Notes: generated by a model not told the origin, from the sequence alone. A DNA stretch of 64,000 nt from Paenibacillus tundrae (GCF_036884255.1 NZ_CP145605.1:620001-684000), one strand, 5' to 3'. Positions 41,674 to 52,368 are shown, numbered from the stretch's first letter. A program made the numbers and translations.

Positions 41674-42567
41674 ATGTATCCCTTTGGAAAAGGAAAAGCT
41701 CGCCTTATTCCGTACTTATTTTTGAGTATCCCCTTATTGCTATATATTGTGTTTGGCTTTGGGCCATCAGTTGTCACTGTGCTATTCTCGTTCACCGATG
41801 CTACGGGGGTGCGGGGACAGTCCTGGAACTTTATCGGATTAGACAATTATGCAACGTTCTTCGGGGCTTCGAACTCCGGTGATCGGCTGGCAGCGATTGG
41901 ACGGTCATTGTACTTTGCCTTTGCCGTTGTCATTATCCAAAATGCTGTCGCATTGTTCATGGCCGTGTTAATCAACAAGAAGCTACGTGGTGACAATCTA
42001 TACCGTGCCGTGTTCTTCCTACCAGTTGTGCTAGGGGTAACGGTATCAGGTCTGATCTGGCAGCTTGTTGCCAATCCACTTGGTGGACCTGCACAGTCCG
42101 TACTGAACTTCTTCGGTACGAGTTCGAACTTTTTCGGAGATTATAATATTGCCTTTGAATTAATTATCTTTGTGCAGATATGGATGTACATGGGCTACTC
42201 GATGACGATATTCCTCGCGGGCCTGCAATCGATCCCAAGTGACCTGTACGAAGCGGGATATATGGATGGAGCTTCTGGCTGGAAGGCGTTCAAGAACATT
42301 ACCTTCCCCATGATTGCACCGGCATTTACAGTCAATATGCTACTCTCGATCATCGGTGCACTGCAAACCTTTGACATCATCTACGTACTCACAGGCGGTA
42401 AGTTTAACACGACTACACTAGCCTTTGACGTATATGCTACAGCGTTTGGCAGTGGAACGTCGGATTACGGTTTAGCGTCCGCAGTGGCTATGATCCAATT
42501 CTTGTTTGTATTTATTATCTCGATGGTGGCCTTGTTCTATCTTCGCAGAAGAGAGGTGGAGATGTAA
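41674..42567 (+). CDS. Sugar ABC transporter permease, MalF/UgpA type
   Basis: 297 residues with six predicted helices, beginning MYPFGKGKARLIPYLFLSIPLLLYIVF. The coupling loop is DLYEAGYMDGASGWKAFKNITFPMIAP. The ATG at 41674 has AAGGTG 8 nt upstream; longer forms lack a site. It overlaps the next gene by one base (TAATG). Confidence 0.92.
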   Translation: MYPFGKGKARLIPYLFLSIPLLLYIVFGFGPSVVTVLFSFTDATGVRGQSWNFIGLDNYATFFGASNSGDRLAAIGRSLYFAFAVVIIQNAVALFMAVLINKKLRGDNLYRAVFFLPVVLGVTVSGLIWQLVANPLGGPAQSVLNFFGTSSNFFGDYNIAFELIIFVQIWMYMGYSMTIFLAGLQSIPSDLYEAGYMDGASGWKAFKNITFPMIAPAFTVNMLLSIIGALQTFDIIYVLTGGKFNTTTLAFDVYATAFGSGTSDYGLASAVAMIQFLFVFIISMVALFYLRRREVEM

Positions 42568-43385
42568 TGAAGCAGAGCAAATGGTCTCGAATCGTCAGCT
42601 ATGTCATCGTACTGCTAATGCTGGCGTTATATATTTTCCCTCTGTTCTATCTATTTAACGTATCGATGAAAACGCAGACGGAATATTTGATTGATCCGGT
42701 TGCGCTCGCTCAGGGTTTCCGATTAGAGAATTTTACAGAGGCTTGGACACGGGGGAACTTCTCTCAGTACATGTGGAATAGCGTGCTCTATACGGGGCTA
42801 TCAACGATATTGACCTTGATTCTATCCATTTTCGCGGCATTTCCGCTGGCAAGAAGATATGTGAAGTTCAGTACGTTCTTGTACGTTTTCTTCCTAGTCT
42901 CGATGTATCTTCCGAATCCGCTTATCCCGCAATTTTCGTTGATTAATAGTTTAGGTCTCTATAACACACAGACCGGTTACATTTTGCTAAAAACGACGGG
43001 AACGGGTATTGCTTTCCTCATGTTTGTTGGTTATATCAAATCGGTTTCGCGTGAATTGGATGAGGCGGCAGCTATGGATGGATGTGGATATACAAGATAC
43101 CTGTTCACCATTCTTGTACCACTGATGAAGCCTATTTTGGCTACAGGTGTTATTTTGACAGCCATTGGCGTGTGGAATGACATCATAGGGCCGACGATTT
43201 ATTTGTCCGATCCGAGCTATCAACCAGTTACCAAGGGGCTGTTCACGTTCTATGGTCAATATATGAATAACTGGCCGTTACTCGCTTGTGGTATTTTGAT
43301 CGTAACGTTGCCACTTGTGGTTCTATATGTCGTGTTACAACGCTTTATTGTAGGTGGTGCGATGGCAGGAGCCGTGAAATCGTAA
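42567..43385 (+). CDS. Sugar ABC transporter permease, MalG/UgpE type
   Basis: 272 residues, six helices, coupling loop ELDEAAAMDGCGYTRYLFTILVPLMKP. Second channel half. Its ATG overlaps the previous stop, so translation is coupled. No ATPase gene is present; a shared MsmX-like ATPase is assumed. Confidence 0.92.
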   Translation: MKQSKWSRIVSYVIVLLMLALYIFPLFYLFNVSMKTQTEYLIDPVALAQGFRLENFTEAWTRGNFSQYMWNSVLYTGLSTILTLILSIFAAFPLARRYVKFSTFLYVFFLVSMYLPNPLIPQFSLINSLGLYNTQTGYILLKTTGTGIAFLMFVGYIKSVSRELDEAAAMDGCGYTRYLFTILVPLMKPILATGVILTAIGVWNDIIGPTIYLSDPSYQPVTKGLFTFYGQYMNNWPLLACGILIVTLPLVVLYVVLQRFIVGGAMAGAVKS

Positions 43386-43449
43386 TCCTGGTCTCCTAGT
43401 TGATCCAAATGACTGAAGTGGTGTGGACTGACTTTAGATACTGATGTAA

Positions 43450-44874
<1,425 letters not shown>

Positions 44875-44967
44875 AGTTTGAATGTGTAGGATGAGGTCAT
44901 TCAGCAACCTTTCAGTTGACTTTAAGGTGTCTTAAAGCTGCAAGAGGTATAGTGAAGTCACTATAAG

Positions 44968-45140
44968 AGGTTGTTCATAAAGTCCGCTTTTGATTACGAA
45001 GGATGCCTGATGCATCTCAGCGTCGAATATGGGATTCAGCCGAAATATCCGTTGCTCACGTAGTTTTGCCTACGCTCTGCTACTCCATTTCTAGCTTCAT
45101 CCCATCTTCTTGGTACTGAAAACCGACCTTTATGAACATA
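44968..45140. repeat. Family A MITE-like repeat, copy A2
   Basis: A 173-bp element flanked by CACTATAAG at 44959-44967 and 45141-45149. Its inverted ends read GTTCATAAAG (44973-44982) and CTTTATGAAC (45128-45137). Both ends carry the matching base change relative to A1 and A3, so pairing is kept. The right flanking repeat provides bases of the ribosome binding site of the next gene. Confidence 0.8.
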
Positions 45141-45156
45141 CACTATAAGGAGGCGA

Positions 45157-45513
45157 ATGACCTTGAACATCTCATCCACAACAAGCTCTAGCACATCGTA
45201 CACATCAACATCTTCAAGCTCTAATAGCACCAGCCAGCTGGAGAAACAAAAGGCGAAACTCGAATCCGAACTGGAGAAGGTTCAATCCAGCAAGGATGAT
45301 GAGCAGACGAAAGAAACCAAAACCAAGCAGCTAGAGCAGCAGATTAAGCAGATTGAGGCACAGATTAGCCAAAGCACTCAAAGTAGCGGTTCAACCGGGC
45401 AAATGCAAGCACCACCACCGGAGGCATCTGCCAATCGAATGACAGCCGCTTCGCCGCAACAAATTGCGAATGCTACAACAGACAGCAATGGTAGGTTTGA
45501 TATTCGAATTTAG
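45157..45513 (+). CDS. FlxA-like coiled-coil protein
   Basis: 118 residues. A Ser/Thr-rich N-terminus (STTSSSTSYTSTSSSSNSTS) is followed by a charged coiled coil (about 27-78, QLEKQKAKLESELEKVQ... and KQLEQQIKQIEAQIS) and a Pro/Ala-rich tail. This matches FlxA-like family proteins of unknown role. AAGGAGG lies only 3 nt from the ATG at 45157; a TTG at 45163 has better spacing (9 nt), so the true start may be there. Monocistronic. Confidence 0.75.
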   Translation: MTLNISSTTSSSTSYTSTSSSSNSTSQLEKQKAKLESELEKVQSSKDDEQTKETKTKQLEQQIKQIEAQISQSTQSSGSTGQMQAPPPEASANRMTAASPQQIANATTDSNGRFDIRI

Positions 45514-45561
45514 AGGATGTGTCTTGAGGTCATCTAATGGATAGCACAGCTTAATACATAG

Positions 45562-45601
45562 AAACAGGGTACTCCAGTGATGTGTGGGAGTACCCTGTTT
45601 C
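45562..45601. terminator. Bidirectional terminator between FlxA-like and MATE genes
   Basis: GAAACAGGGTACTCC / GGGAGTACCCTGTTTC, about 14 bp, loop about 10 nt. It lies between convergent genes. Confidence 0.8.
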
Positions 45602-45641
45602 GTTAAAGTGGCACGGGCAAATGACTATTCATATCAATACA

Positions 45642-47000
45642 TTAATTGTGGATGCTTAACTGGCTTAATCGTTCAGCCAATGAACGTTTTCTATAATAGA
45701 TGGTTATTGAAATGAGAACGAGCAGCTCAGATAGCGGTACAGCCAGCCAGATCCCCGTAATGCCGAAGAACGCGGGAAGCAGTGCAATCAATGCAATCAT
45801 AATGATCATCTCGCGGGCGGCTGTAATCCAGATCGCCATTTTGGCGTTTCCAATCGATTGAAAGTATGTGCTCATCACAAAGTTAATCCCCATGAAGAGG
45901 TAAGCAAACGTAAATATTCTTAAGCCGTAGATCGCATTATCTGTGACAGTCGAGCTGAAATTACCGAAGATTTGCACAAAGTAAGGCGCACCGATCTGTA
46001 CGATGAGCAGTAACAAAACGCCCCATATCCCAGCCGTCCAGCCCGCCAAACGTACAGCCTGCTTTTCCCGATCTCTCTGCTTCGCACCATGATAATAACT
46101 GATGAGAGGCTGAGCAGCCGAAGCGAGACCCAGAAATGCCAGTAAGACAACCCCGTGAATATAGTTCAATACGGTAAATGATGCGACGCCATCTGTTCCT
46201 GCAATTCGTTCGAGTGATACATTGTGGGAAACGGAAAAGACGGACATACCGAGTTCAGCTAGAAAGCTGGGGAACCCAATCAGTGCAATGGCAGACAGCA
46301 ACTTCCAGTTCCACTTGAAACGAGTGAAGGTGAGATGATTTGTTTTTTTGAAAAAGTGGGTTAACAGTACAAGTAAAGCCAGGAAAGCCGATATGATCGT
46401 CCCTAGAGCGACCCCTCGAACACCCCACTCCAGTATATATAACATCACATAATTGATGACGATATTCGCCACAGCAAAGGTGATCTGTGCATACATTGAC
46501 GTATTCGGATTACCATCATTGCGGACAAAAATACTCAGTGCATTTTCTATCGTAAATACAAAGCCAAAAAGCAGCATAACATTCATATAATCCGCAGCAT
46601 GAGGGAAAGTTTCTGCATTCGCGCCAAGGGCGTAGACCAATGCGTCTTTGAAGCTAAACGCTGTAAGTCCAATCACAAGGGTTGCCAGCAAAATAATGGT
46701 GATGGATTTGGAGAAGATCTGTTTGGCTTTCAGGAGATCCTTCTCACCCATATGTGTGGAATACAGTGTGGCACCGCCCATACCGATCCAGAGCGACATC
46801 GCAACAAATAACGTATAGACTGGAGAAGCAATTCCGATTCCAGCTAGAGCCGTGGAACCGAGCTTATGACCTACCATAATGCCATCGATAATAAAGTTGA
46901 AGCCAACGACTAACATGCCGAGAATAGAGGGCACAAGATAGCGTATAAAAGCTTGTCGTACAGTTTGTTGCTCAAGCGGGTGAGACCAGTTCGTATTCAT
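45642..47000 (-). CDS. MATE-family multidrug efflux protein
   Basis: 452 residues with about 12 membrane helices in two similar halves. The N-terminus has GMLVVGFNFIIDGIMVGHKLGSTALAGIGIASPVYTLF, the standard MATE first-helix motif; the second half repeats the pattern. It should export cationic compounds using an ion gradient. The ATG at 47000 has GGAGG 6 nt upstream. Tandem TetR-type sites precede it. Confidence 0.9.
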   Translation of the reverse strand: MNTNWSHPLEQQTVRQAFIRYLVPSILGMLVVGFNFIIDGIMVGHKLGSTALAGIGIASPVYTLFVAMSLWIGMGGATLYSTHMGEKDLLKAKQIFSKSITIILLATLVIGLTAFSFKDALVYALGANAETFPHAADYMNVMLLFGFVFTIENALSIFVRNDGNPNTSMYAQITFAVANIVINYVMLYILEWGVRGVALGTIISAFLALLVLLTHFFKKTNHLTFTRFKWNWKLLSAIALIGFPSFLAELGMSVFSVSHNVSLERIAGTDGVASFTVLNYIHGVVLLAFLGLASAAQPLISYYHGAKQRDREKQAVRLAGWTAGIWGVLLLLIVQIGAPYFVQIFGNFSSTVTDNAIYGLRIFTFAYLFMGINFVMSTYFQSIGNAKMAIWITAAREMIIMIALIALLPAFFGITGIWLAVPLSELLVLISITIYYRKRSLAERLSQLSIHN

Positions 47001-47018
47001 GTTGACCTCCGTTAATAT

Positions 47019-47066
47019 ACTGAATGTTCATTCTGCATTTTGTTATACTGAACGTTCGTTCTGTAT
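47019..47066. promoter_or_regulatory. Tandem TetR-type operators at the MATE promoter
   Basis: Two near-identical 20-bp units, ACTGAATGTTCATTCTGCAT (47019-47038) and ACTGAACGTTCGTTCTGTAT (47047-47066), 28 bp apart. Each contains GAAyGTTCrTTC, close to many TetR/AcrR operators. They lie between divergent MATE and methyltransferase genes. No TetR gene is present in the window. Confidence 0.55.
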
Positions 47067-47165
47067 GATATCACAGGATGTGATTGTTTAGCAATTTCCT
47101 CTTTATATGTTCTACCTGTGGTAGAGTGGAAAGAGTATGTGCTGCATATAAGGAGGCACGATGAG

Positions 47166-47900
47166 ATGAAACAAAATAAATACGATGAACCTGAATTTTT
47201 CGCTAATTATAGTCAAATGGCTCGATCTCAGCAGGGGTTAGAAGCAGCTGGTGAATGGCATGAGCTTCGAACGATGCTTCCGGATCTGAAGGACAAAGAC
47301 GTACTGGATCTTGGATGTGGATTCGGGTGGCATTGTCGGTATTCTCGTCAGCAACAAGCAAAATCTGTAATAGGCATTGATCTGTCTGAGAATATGCTGC
47401 AGCGTGCCATTCAGATGACGGACGATCCCAAGATTGAGTATCGCCTTCAGGCAATTGAAGACATTGATTTTGCACCTGAACAATTTGATGTGGTGATCAG
47501 TTCGTTAGCCTTGCATTATCTCCAGCGACTCGATAAAGTTTATGCCAAAATCAATACTTGTCTAAAATCCGGTGGGACATTGGTTCTGTCCGTGGAACAC
47601 CCGATCTTCACTGCTCGGGCCGAGCAGGACTGGCACTATGGGGCACAGGGTGAGATTCAGCACTGGCCAGTTGACCATTATCAACAAGAGGGCAGACGTG
47701 TAGCGCGTTTTCTAGACCAGGATGTGGTGAAATATCACCGAACTGTAGCAACTCATCTGAATGAACTGATTGATGCTGGATTCGTCATTCAGCAGGTCGC
47801 TGAATCTAAACCTTCAAGCGATATGGTAGAGCAAGTTCCGGGTATGCGGGATGAGCTTCGTCGCCCGATGTTTCTCATGATTGCAGCAAGCAAGGTATAG
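47166..47900 (+). CDS. SAM-dependent methyltransferase (class I)
   Basis: 244 residues. SAM motif I is VLDLGCGFGWH (about 47-57), followed by VIGIDLSENML and, later, VVISSLALHYL. The substrate is unknown. The ATG at 47166 has GGAGG (47152-47156) 9 nt upstream; an ATG at 47161 stops after two codons. Shares the intergenic TetR-type sites with the MATE gene. Confidence 0.87.
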   Translation: MKQNKYDEPEFFANYSQMARSQQGLEAAGEWHELRTMLPDLKDKDVLDLGCGFGWHCRYSRQQQAKSVIGIDLSENMLQRAIQMTDDPKIEYRLQAIEDIDFAPEQFDVVISSLALHYLQRLDKVYAKINTCLKSGGTLVLSVEHPIFTARAEQDWHYGAQGEIQHWPVDHYQQEGRRVARFLDQDVVKYHRTVATHLNELIDAGFVIQQVAESKPSSDMVEQVPGMRDELRRPMFLMIAASKV

Positions 47901-48067
47901 CTGGCTTCTAGCTGATTGGCATAGCAGCATGTTCAGAATATCTGGGCATGCTATTTGGTTTATTTTGATATCGAAGGCAGCTTGAATGAATGGTGTAAGG
48001 AAAAATTTAGGGAACTGGGGAACCAAACTCCATTGGGCTCAGTCTTATTATGTGAGGTGAACAACAG

Positions 48068-48649
48068 TTGGACTATCAATTTCTGGCACATGCCCAGACG
48101 ATCGACAATTACACGTTAAGTCATATGATGGATGACTATGGTAATGATGTGTGGAATTATGTGTACTTTTTGACCAAAAGCACAGAGCTGGCAGATGAGG
48201 TGTCGCAGGAAGTATTTATCCGAGCTTACTCCGGGATTGCCCATTTTCGCGGGGAAAGCTCATTAAAGACATGGCTGCTGACAATCACAAGAAATACGAC
48301 ATTTACATACCGCAAATCGAGATTTTTTCGCAGCAGTTTATGGGGAGAGACCCTATCTATTCAGACAGAACAAGAGTATTCAACAGGCCGGGAAATGATC
48401 CCTGAGACGTATGCACACCCATCCGCTGAAGCCGAAGTGCTGAGCAAGGAGCATGTACATGAGATCTGGGATATCGTGATGGCTCTGCCGGATAAATTCA
48501 GGGAGATTCTGCTGCTACATCTCAAGTATGAGCTTCATACCAATGAGATTGCGGAAATGCTGCGGATTAGCACAGGTACGGTGAAATCTAGGTTGTCACG
48601 TGGGAAAGCCAAAGTACAAAAGCAATGGAAGGAGCGGAGCGAATCATGA
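48068..48649 (+). CDS. ECF-type RNA polymerase sigma factor
   Basis: 193 residues. Region 2 (about 30-85: DEVSQEVFIRAYSGIAHFRGESSLKTWLLTITRN) and region 4 (about 135-185: LPDKFREILLLHLKYELHTNEIAEMLRISTGTVKSRLSRGK) are clear. A linker holds an extended Tyr/Thr-rich stretch. TTG start with GAGGTGA upstream. A GGAACC (48019-48024) with GTC 17 nt later resembles an ECF promoter and hints at autoregulation. The stop overlaps the ATG of the anti-sigma gene. Confidence 0.9.
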   Translation: MDYQFLAHAQTIDNYTLSHMMDDYGNDVWNYVYFLTKSTELADEVSQEVFIRAYSGIAHFRGESSLKTWLLTITRNTTFTYRKSRFFRSSLWGETLSIQTEQEYSTGREMIPETYAHPSAEAEVLSKEHVHEIWDIVMALPDKFREILLLHLKYELHTNEIAEMLRISTGTVKSRLSRGKAKVQKQWKERSES

Positions 48650-49998
48650 AACATCCGAATGACGATTGGGAAAAAGAAATCCAAAAGGAGCCATTTGCGG
48701 AGTCTCCTTTTACAGAAAAACATAAACAGCATGTACTCCGACAGGTGTCTTGGAGCCAGAAAACTCCGAAACAGACGGGTGCATTACACCCTCCTGGTCG
48801 TATACCAAATGGTCGTATGAATCTACGTAAACGTCGTCTTCGTACAGGTTCAGTCATGGGTGGAATCGTGGTTGCCGCGTTAGCTGGTGCATTTATTCTC
48901 TGGAATGGGCAGATCGTTGAACCTGTTGTGGAGCGGTTCTATCCTACAGCTTCGTTACAATTGTCAGATGATCCTAGCATGAGCTTGCTAACGGACAAGA
49001 TGAAAAGAACGGTTGCGATAACGATGAGAGACTATCTTGGTAAGCAATTAGAGGTGACCCTCGCGAAGAAGGGGCCTATTACCGGCTGGGTCTACGTCGA
49101 GGCAGGACAGGAGCTAGAAACCGATTATGCTCAGATGTGGCTGGATGGAGAGACGGGAGCCTTGGTTGAGCTGAATATGAGAGGTGAGATTCCGGGGGAT
49201 CGGCTGGAGCATCGATTTGTACGCCAGATTCCAGGGTTATTGGCGGACATTGGCAGTGACAGCAGCATGAAGCCGGTAAGGGTGCTGCGGAGTGCGATAA
49301 TGAAAAAAGGTCAGGCTATGCCCATCATGAATACATCATTAACACTGCAAAAGGATGAGTCCTATGGTGAGATTAGATGGAGGCAGGATCAGGCTATTTA
49401 CGTCTCGGGAGATTTGACGTTAAATACAGCAAGAGTAACAGCTGAGATATTGGAGACTGCCCAAGAGGCCATTAAGGGCTTATCTGGTGAGTCAAAGTTG
49501 CCTCTGCGTGGGGTTAACTATACCCGAGATGATGATCTGTCTGAAGAATCAATTAATTTAACTTTTGGCGATCATTATTTTGTACGAAGTATCCAAGGCA
49601 AGGCAAGTACTCATTATATGGTGATGGATTACAAAGGGTATACACCCGAACTGAAGACCATGGAAGATCACGAGAGATATATTGAGGAATTGTTGGGTGT
49701 AGAAGAAGAGATAATCAGACAACATGCAGCACCAATAATCAAACAAATATTTAATATCGATCTGAATGACTACACATTTTATCGAGATTCTAGCAACCTG
49801 GGTATGGCTTCATTCAGACCAGAAAGTAATGAAGACCCAGAAGGTACTACAGATTCAGGAGGTACAACAGATTCAAAATCCACAACAGATTCAGAGGAAC
49901 CATCGGGAACGAAGGATGAAATTCAGATTCGATACACTCAGGATGCACGTATTACGATGATCGAGAGAATCCAGCGCGAAGAGAACGGCTCACAATAA
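48646..49998 (+). CDS. Probable membrane anti-sigma factor
   Basis: 450 residues from the ATG at 48646, overlapping the sigma stop (ATGA), with AAGGAGCGGA upstream. A cytoplasmic N-terminus of about 70 residues would bind the sigma factor. One membrane helix follows (about 76-95, GSVMGGIVVAALAGAFILWNG), then a large outer domain. Near the C-terminus, three TTDS repeats form a Thr/Ser/Glu-rich spacer (about 407-430). Assigned by position and topology; no known anti-sigma family motif was recognised. Confidence 0.75.
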   Translation: MKHPNDDWEKEIQKEPFAESPFTEKHKQHVLRQVSWSQKTPKQTGALHPPGRIPNGRMNLRKRRLRTGSVMGGIVVAALAGAFILWNGQIVEPVVERFYPTASLQLSDDPSMSLLTDKMKRTVAITMRDYLGKQLEVTLAKKGPITGWVYVEAGQELETDYAQMWLDGETGALVELNMRGEIPGDRLEHRFVRQIPGLLADIGSDSSMKPVRVLRSAIMKKGQAMPIMNTSLTLQKDESYGEIRWRQDQAIYVSGDLTLNTARVTAEILETAQEAIKGLSGESKLPLRGVNYTRDDDLSEESINLTFGDHYFVRSIQGKASTHYMVMDYKGYTPELKTMEDHERYIEELLGVEEEIIRQHAAPIIKQIFNIDLNDYTFYRDSSNLGMASFRPESNEDPEGTTDSGGTTDSKSTTDSEEPSGTKDEIQIRYTQDARITMIERIQREENGSQ

Positions 49999-50055
49999 TG
50001 CGATATGGTACAATCTTCTTCATAGTTCATGGAACGAGGAGAAGGGGTTAAGAAG

Positions 50056-50514
50056 ATGAGGTATTTGGTGAGTTCATGTCTTGCAGGAGTAGCTTGTCGA
50101 TACAACGGTACAGCAAGTTTGGATGAGAGAATTCGGGAGCTTGTGGCTCAGGATCAAGCCAAAATGGTCTGTCCAGAACTACTAGGTGGTTTCGTTACAC
50201 CACGAGAGGCTGCAGAGATTATCGGCGGAACAGGTCAGGATGTGCTGGATGGCACAGCTAAGGTCATCGAGAAAGGTGGCAGAGATGTAACGGATCTATA
50301 CATCAAGGGCGCCTATGAGACGCTCGAATGGGCGAGGAAACTGGAGGTAAGCTGTGTAGTGCTCAAGGAGTACAGTCCGTCATGTGGAACACAGATGATC
50401 TATGATGGAAGCTTTGATAATCACAAGGTAGTTGGAGAAGGGGTTACGTCAGCATTACTTCGACAAGAGGGATTTACGGTAATTTCCGAAAATGAGTTCA
50501 TGGCGTTACTGTAG
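50056..50514 (+). CDS. DUF523 family protein
   Basis: 152 residues. The N-terminus MRYLVSSCLAGVACRYNG and the later CPELLGG and YSPSCGT motifs are typical of DUF523. The conserved Cys residues suggest metal or sulfur chemistry; function is unknown. The ATG at 50056 has AAGGGG upstream. Monocistronic. Confidence 0.87.
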   Translation: MRYLVSSCLAGVACRYNGTASLDERIRELVAQDQAKMVCPELLGGFVTPREAAEIIGGTGQDVLDGTAKVIEKGGRDVTDLYIKGAYETLEWARKLEVSCVVLKEYSPSCGTQMIYDGSFDNHKVVGEGVTSALLRQEGFTVISENEFMALL

Positions 50515-50662
50515 TTCCTCTAGATCCTCAATTGGGGGAACGAATCGCATAGCTACAACTATACTTACTTTTATAAACTAAGCAACATTATTGTGCGTAC
50601 TTTCTATTTGGGAACATTAACACTAGAATAGTACCTAGAGTTCCAAGTCCCAAGATTATAGC

Positions 50663-50928
50663 TATATAAATTGAACTAAACATTTACACGAAAACGGAGA
50701 GGACAGAAATAACACGGAGAAGCGAAGCTAAAAGCTTTCTGTAAGAAAGCTACTTCGAAAGCATACGCTTCGCCTGAAAGCTTTCTGCAAGAAAGCTACA
50801 TGAAAGCATAAGCTATCCTTGGATTTTCCCTTTGGAAAAGGGAAACAGAAATCTGGAGGTAACAGCGACCGAAAGGTTGTTCTGTCATCGGAGTGGCAAG
50901 TGTAAATATTCTTTAGTTCAATATATAT
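50663..50928 (+). repeat. Family B structured repeat, copy B2
   Basis: A 266-bp element. Its inverted ends are especially clear, with TTGAACTAAA at left and TTTAGTTCAA at right. The inner GACAGAAATAAC / GTTGTTCTGTC pairing is kept by a G-U pair. Both AGCTTTCT hairpins and the CCCTTTGGAAAAGGG hairpin are present. It ends 45 bp before the nitroreductase gene, in the same direction. Confidence 0.75.
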
Positions 50929-50973
50929 GGATTAGGGATAATGAACAAAGTAGAGAAAAGGATGTGGATTGTT

Positions 50974-51651
50974 GTGGAGAATTCAAGCAAAGAAATCATG
51001 AAGGAAAATGTATTAAAGGCTTATCACTTCCGTCATGCGACAAAACAGTTTGACGCTACACGTACCATTCCAGCAGAGGATTTTGAATATATTCTAGAGA
51101 CGGGACGTTTATCTCCAAGCTCTATTGGATTTGAACCGTGGAAGTTTCTGATTGTGCAGAATCCAGCTTTGCGTCAGCGGTTGTCCGAGGTGTCCACCGG
51201 AGCCCAGAAGCAATTAGCTACAGCAAGTCATTTCATGGTCATTCTGGCTCGAACGGATGCAGGTTATAATTCGCCGTATGCGGAGTACATGCTGAAGGAG
51301 ATCAAAGGCATGCCTGATGATGTATTTGAACTGACAAGCGCAGCATATGGCAAATTCCAGAATAACCAACGGTTGTTCGAAACACCGCGTACCTTGTTTG
51401 ATTGGGCATCTAAACAAACGTATATCGCACTCGGAAACATGATGACTGCTGCCGCTCTGATTGGAATCGACTCTTGTCCAATTGAAGGTTATGACTATGA
51501 GAAAGTGCATCAGATTCTGGAAGATGAAGGATTATTGGAGAATGGAGCATGGAATATCTCGGTGATGGCTGCATTTGGCTATCGTGAAGAAGATCCAGCA
51601 CGGGAGAAGACGAGAAAGTCACTGGATAACATTACACAATGGATCGAGTAA
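50974..51651 (+). CDS. NAD(P)H nitroreductase, NfsB-like
   Basis: About 225 residues from a GTG at 50974. FMN-binding nitroreductase fold with N-terminal YHFRHATKQFD, RLSPSSIGFEPWKFLIV and C-terminal AAFGYREEDPAREKTRKS. It reduces nitro compounds or quinones with NAD(P)H. The start is uncertain: the frame is open from ATG 50941, and ATG 50998 gives the shortest form that keeps the family core. None has a strong ribosome binding site. It opens a cluster of flavin enzymes and their regulators. Confidence 0.82.
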   Translation: MENSSKEIMKENVLKAYHFRHATKQFDATRTIPAEDFEYILETGRLSPSSIGFEPWKFLIVQNPALRQRLSEVSTGAQKQLATASHFMVILARTDAGYNSPYAEYMLKEIKGMPDDVFELTSAAYGKFQNNQRLFETPRTLFDWASKQTYIALGNMMTAAALIGIDSCPIEGYDYEKVHQILEDEGLLENGAWNISVMAAFGYREEDPAREKTRKSLDNITQWIE

Positions 51652-51753
51652 TGCGATAAAATAATCTTGTTTTAGATAGGCTGTATATATACTGACGTAT
51701 GTATCTATGAACGATAATGAACCTAGTTATGCATCATGTATGCATTGTGCATC

Positions 51754-51794
51754 GAGCTTCTGTGGGAACCTGCGAAAGGAATACAGAGGCTCGT
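51754..51794 (+). terminator. Possible terminator after nitroreductase
   Basis: CGAGCTTCTGT / ACAGAGGCTCG hairpin with a long loop but a poor T-run. Confidence 0.35.
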
Positions 51795-51855
51795 TGGTGT
51801 ACAGTGCAGTTAATGTGCGGTAATTAACCATAATAGCGGCATAAAAATAATCTAT

Positions 51856-51884
51856 TTGCAAATACATAGATATCTATGTATAAT
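51856..51884 (+). promoter_or_regulatory. marR promoter with palindromic operator in the spacer; leaderless start
   Basis: TTGCAA (51856-51861), 17-nt spacer, TATAAT (51879-51884). The spacer holds a perfect 20-bp palindrome ATACATAGAT / ATCTATGTAT (51862-51881). Only 6 nt separate the -10 from the ATG at 51891, so transcription should begin at the start codon. Confidence 0.75.
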
Positions 51885-51890
51885 GGGCTC

Positions 51891-52313
51891 ATGCCAAAAT
51901 ATAATGCAAGTGCCTTGATCGCAAGAATCAGGGATCACGTTAATAAACGAATCGTACATGAATTAGAACAGCATGAGGTGACGGGCATTGTCCCTTCTCA
52001 TGGTGACGTCTTGATGTTTCTCTACCGCGAAGAGGCACTATCCATTAAGATGCTGGCTGAGCGAGTGCAGCGAACCCAACCCACGGTGACTGTGCTGGTG
52101 AACAAGCTGGAGAAGCTGGGATATGTCGAGCGGCATAAGAGTGCAGAAGACAGCCGTGTAACGATGATTCGCCTGACAGAGCAAGGGCGGAAGCTGGAAC
52201 CGGTGTTTAACCAGGTCTCCAAACAGATCAATGAGATGATATACTCGGGTCTGTCTGACGAACAGGCAGAGCAACTTGAGCTCCTGTTGTCTAGCATCGT
52301 CCGCAAGATGTAA
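51891..52313 (+). CDS. MarR-family regulator
   Basis: 140 residues from the ATG at 51891. Winged helix with LSIKMLAERVQRTQPTVTVLVNKLEKLGYVERHKSAEDSRVTMIRLTEQGR, the standard MarR recognition helix and wing. There is no ribosome binding site; the promoter -10 is 6 nt upstream, so the mRNA is probably leaderless. An ATG at 51876 falls inside the promoter and is unlikely. It probably represses itself and the quinone reductase gene at 52476, which has a similar site. Confidence 0.9.
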   Translation: MPKYNASALIARIRDHVNKRIVHELEQHEVTGIVPSHGDVLMFLYREEALSIKMLAERVQRTQPTVTVLVNKLEKLGYVERHKSAEDSRVTMIRLTEQGRKLEPVFNQVSKQINEMIYSGLSDEQAEQLELLLSSIVRKM

Positions 52314-52352
52314 TTATTTGCGGATGGATGCAAAGTATTTTTTTATACATAA

Positions 52353-52368
52353 ACATAGATGTCTATGT
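52353..52368. promoter_or_regulatory. Second MarR-type operator
   Basis: ACATAGA-TG-TCTATGT matches the palindrome in the marR promoter except at the central bases. It lies 108 bp upstream of the quinone reductase start. Confidence 0.6.
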
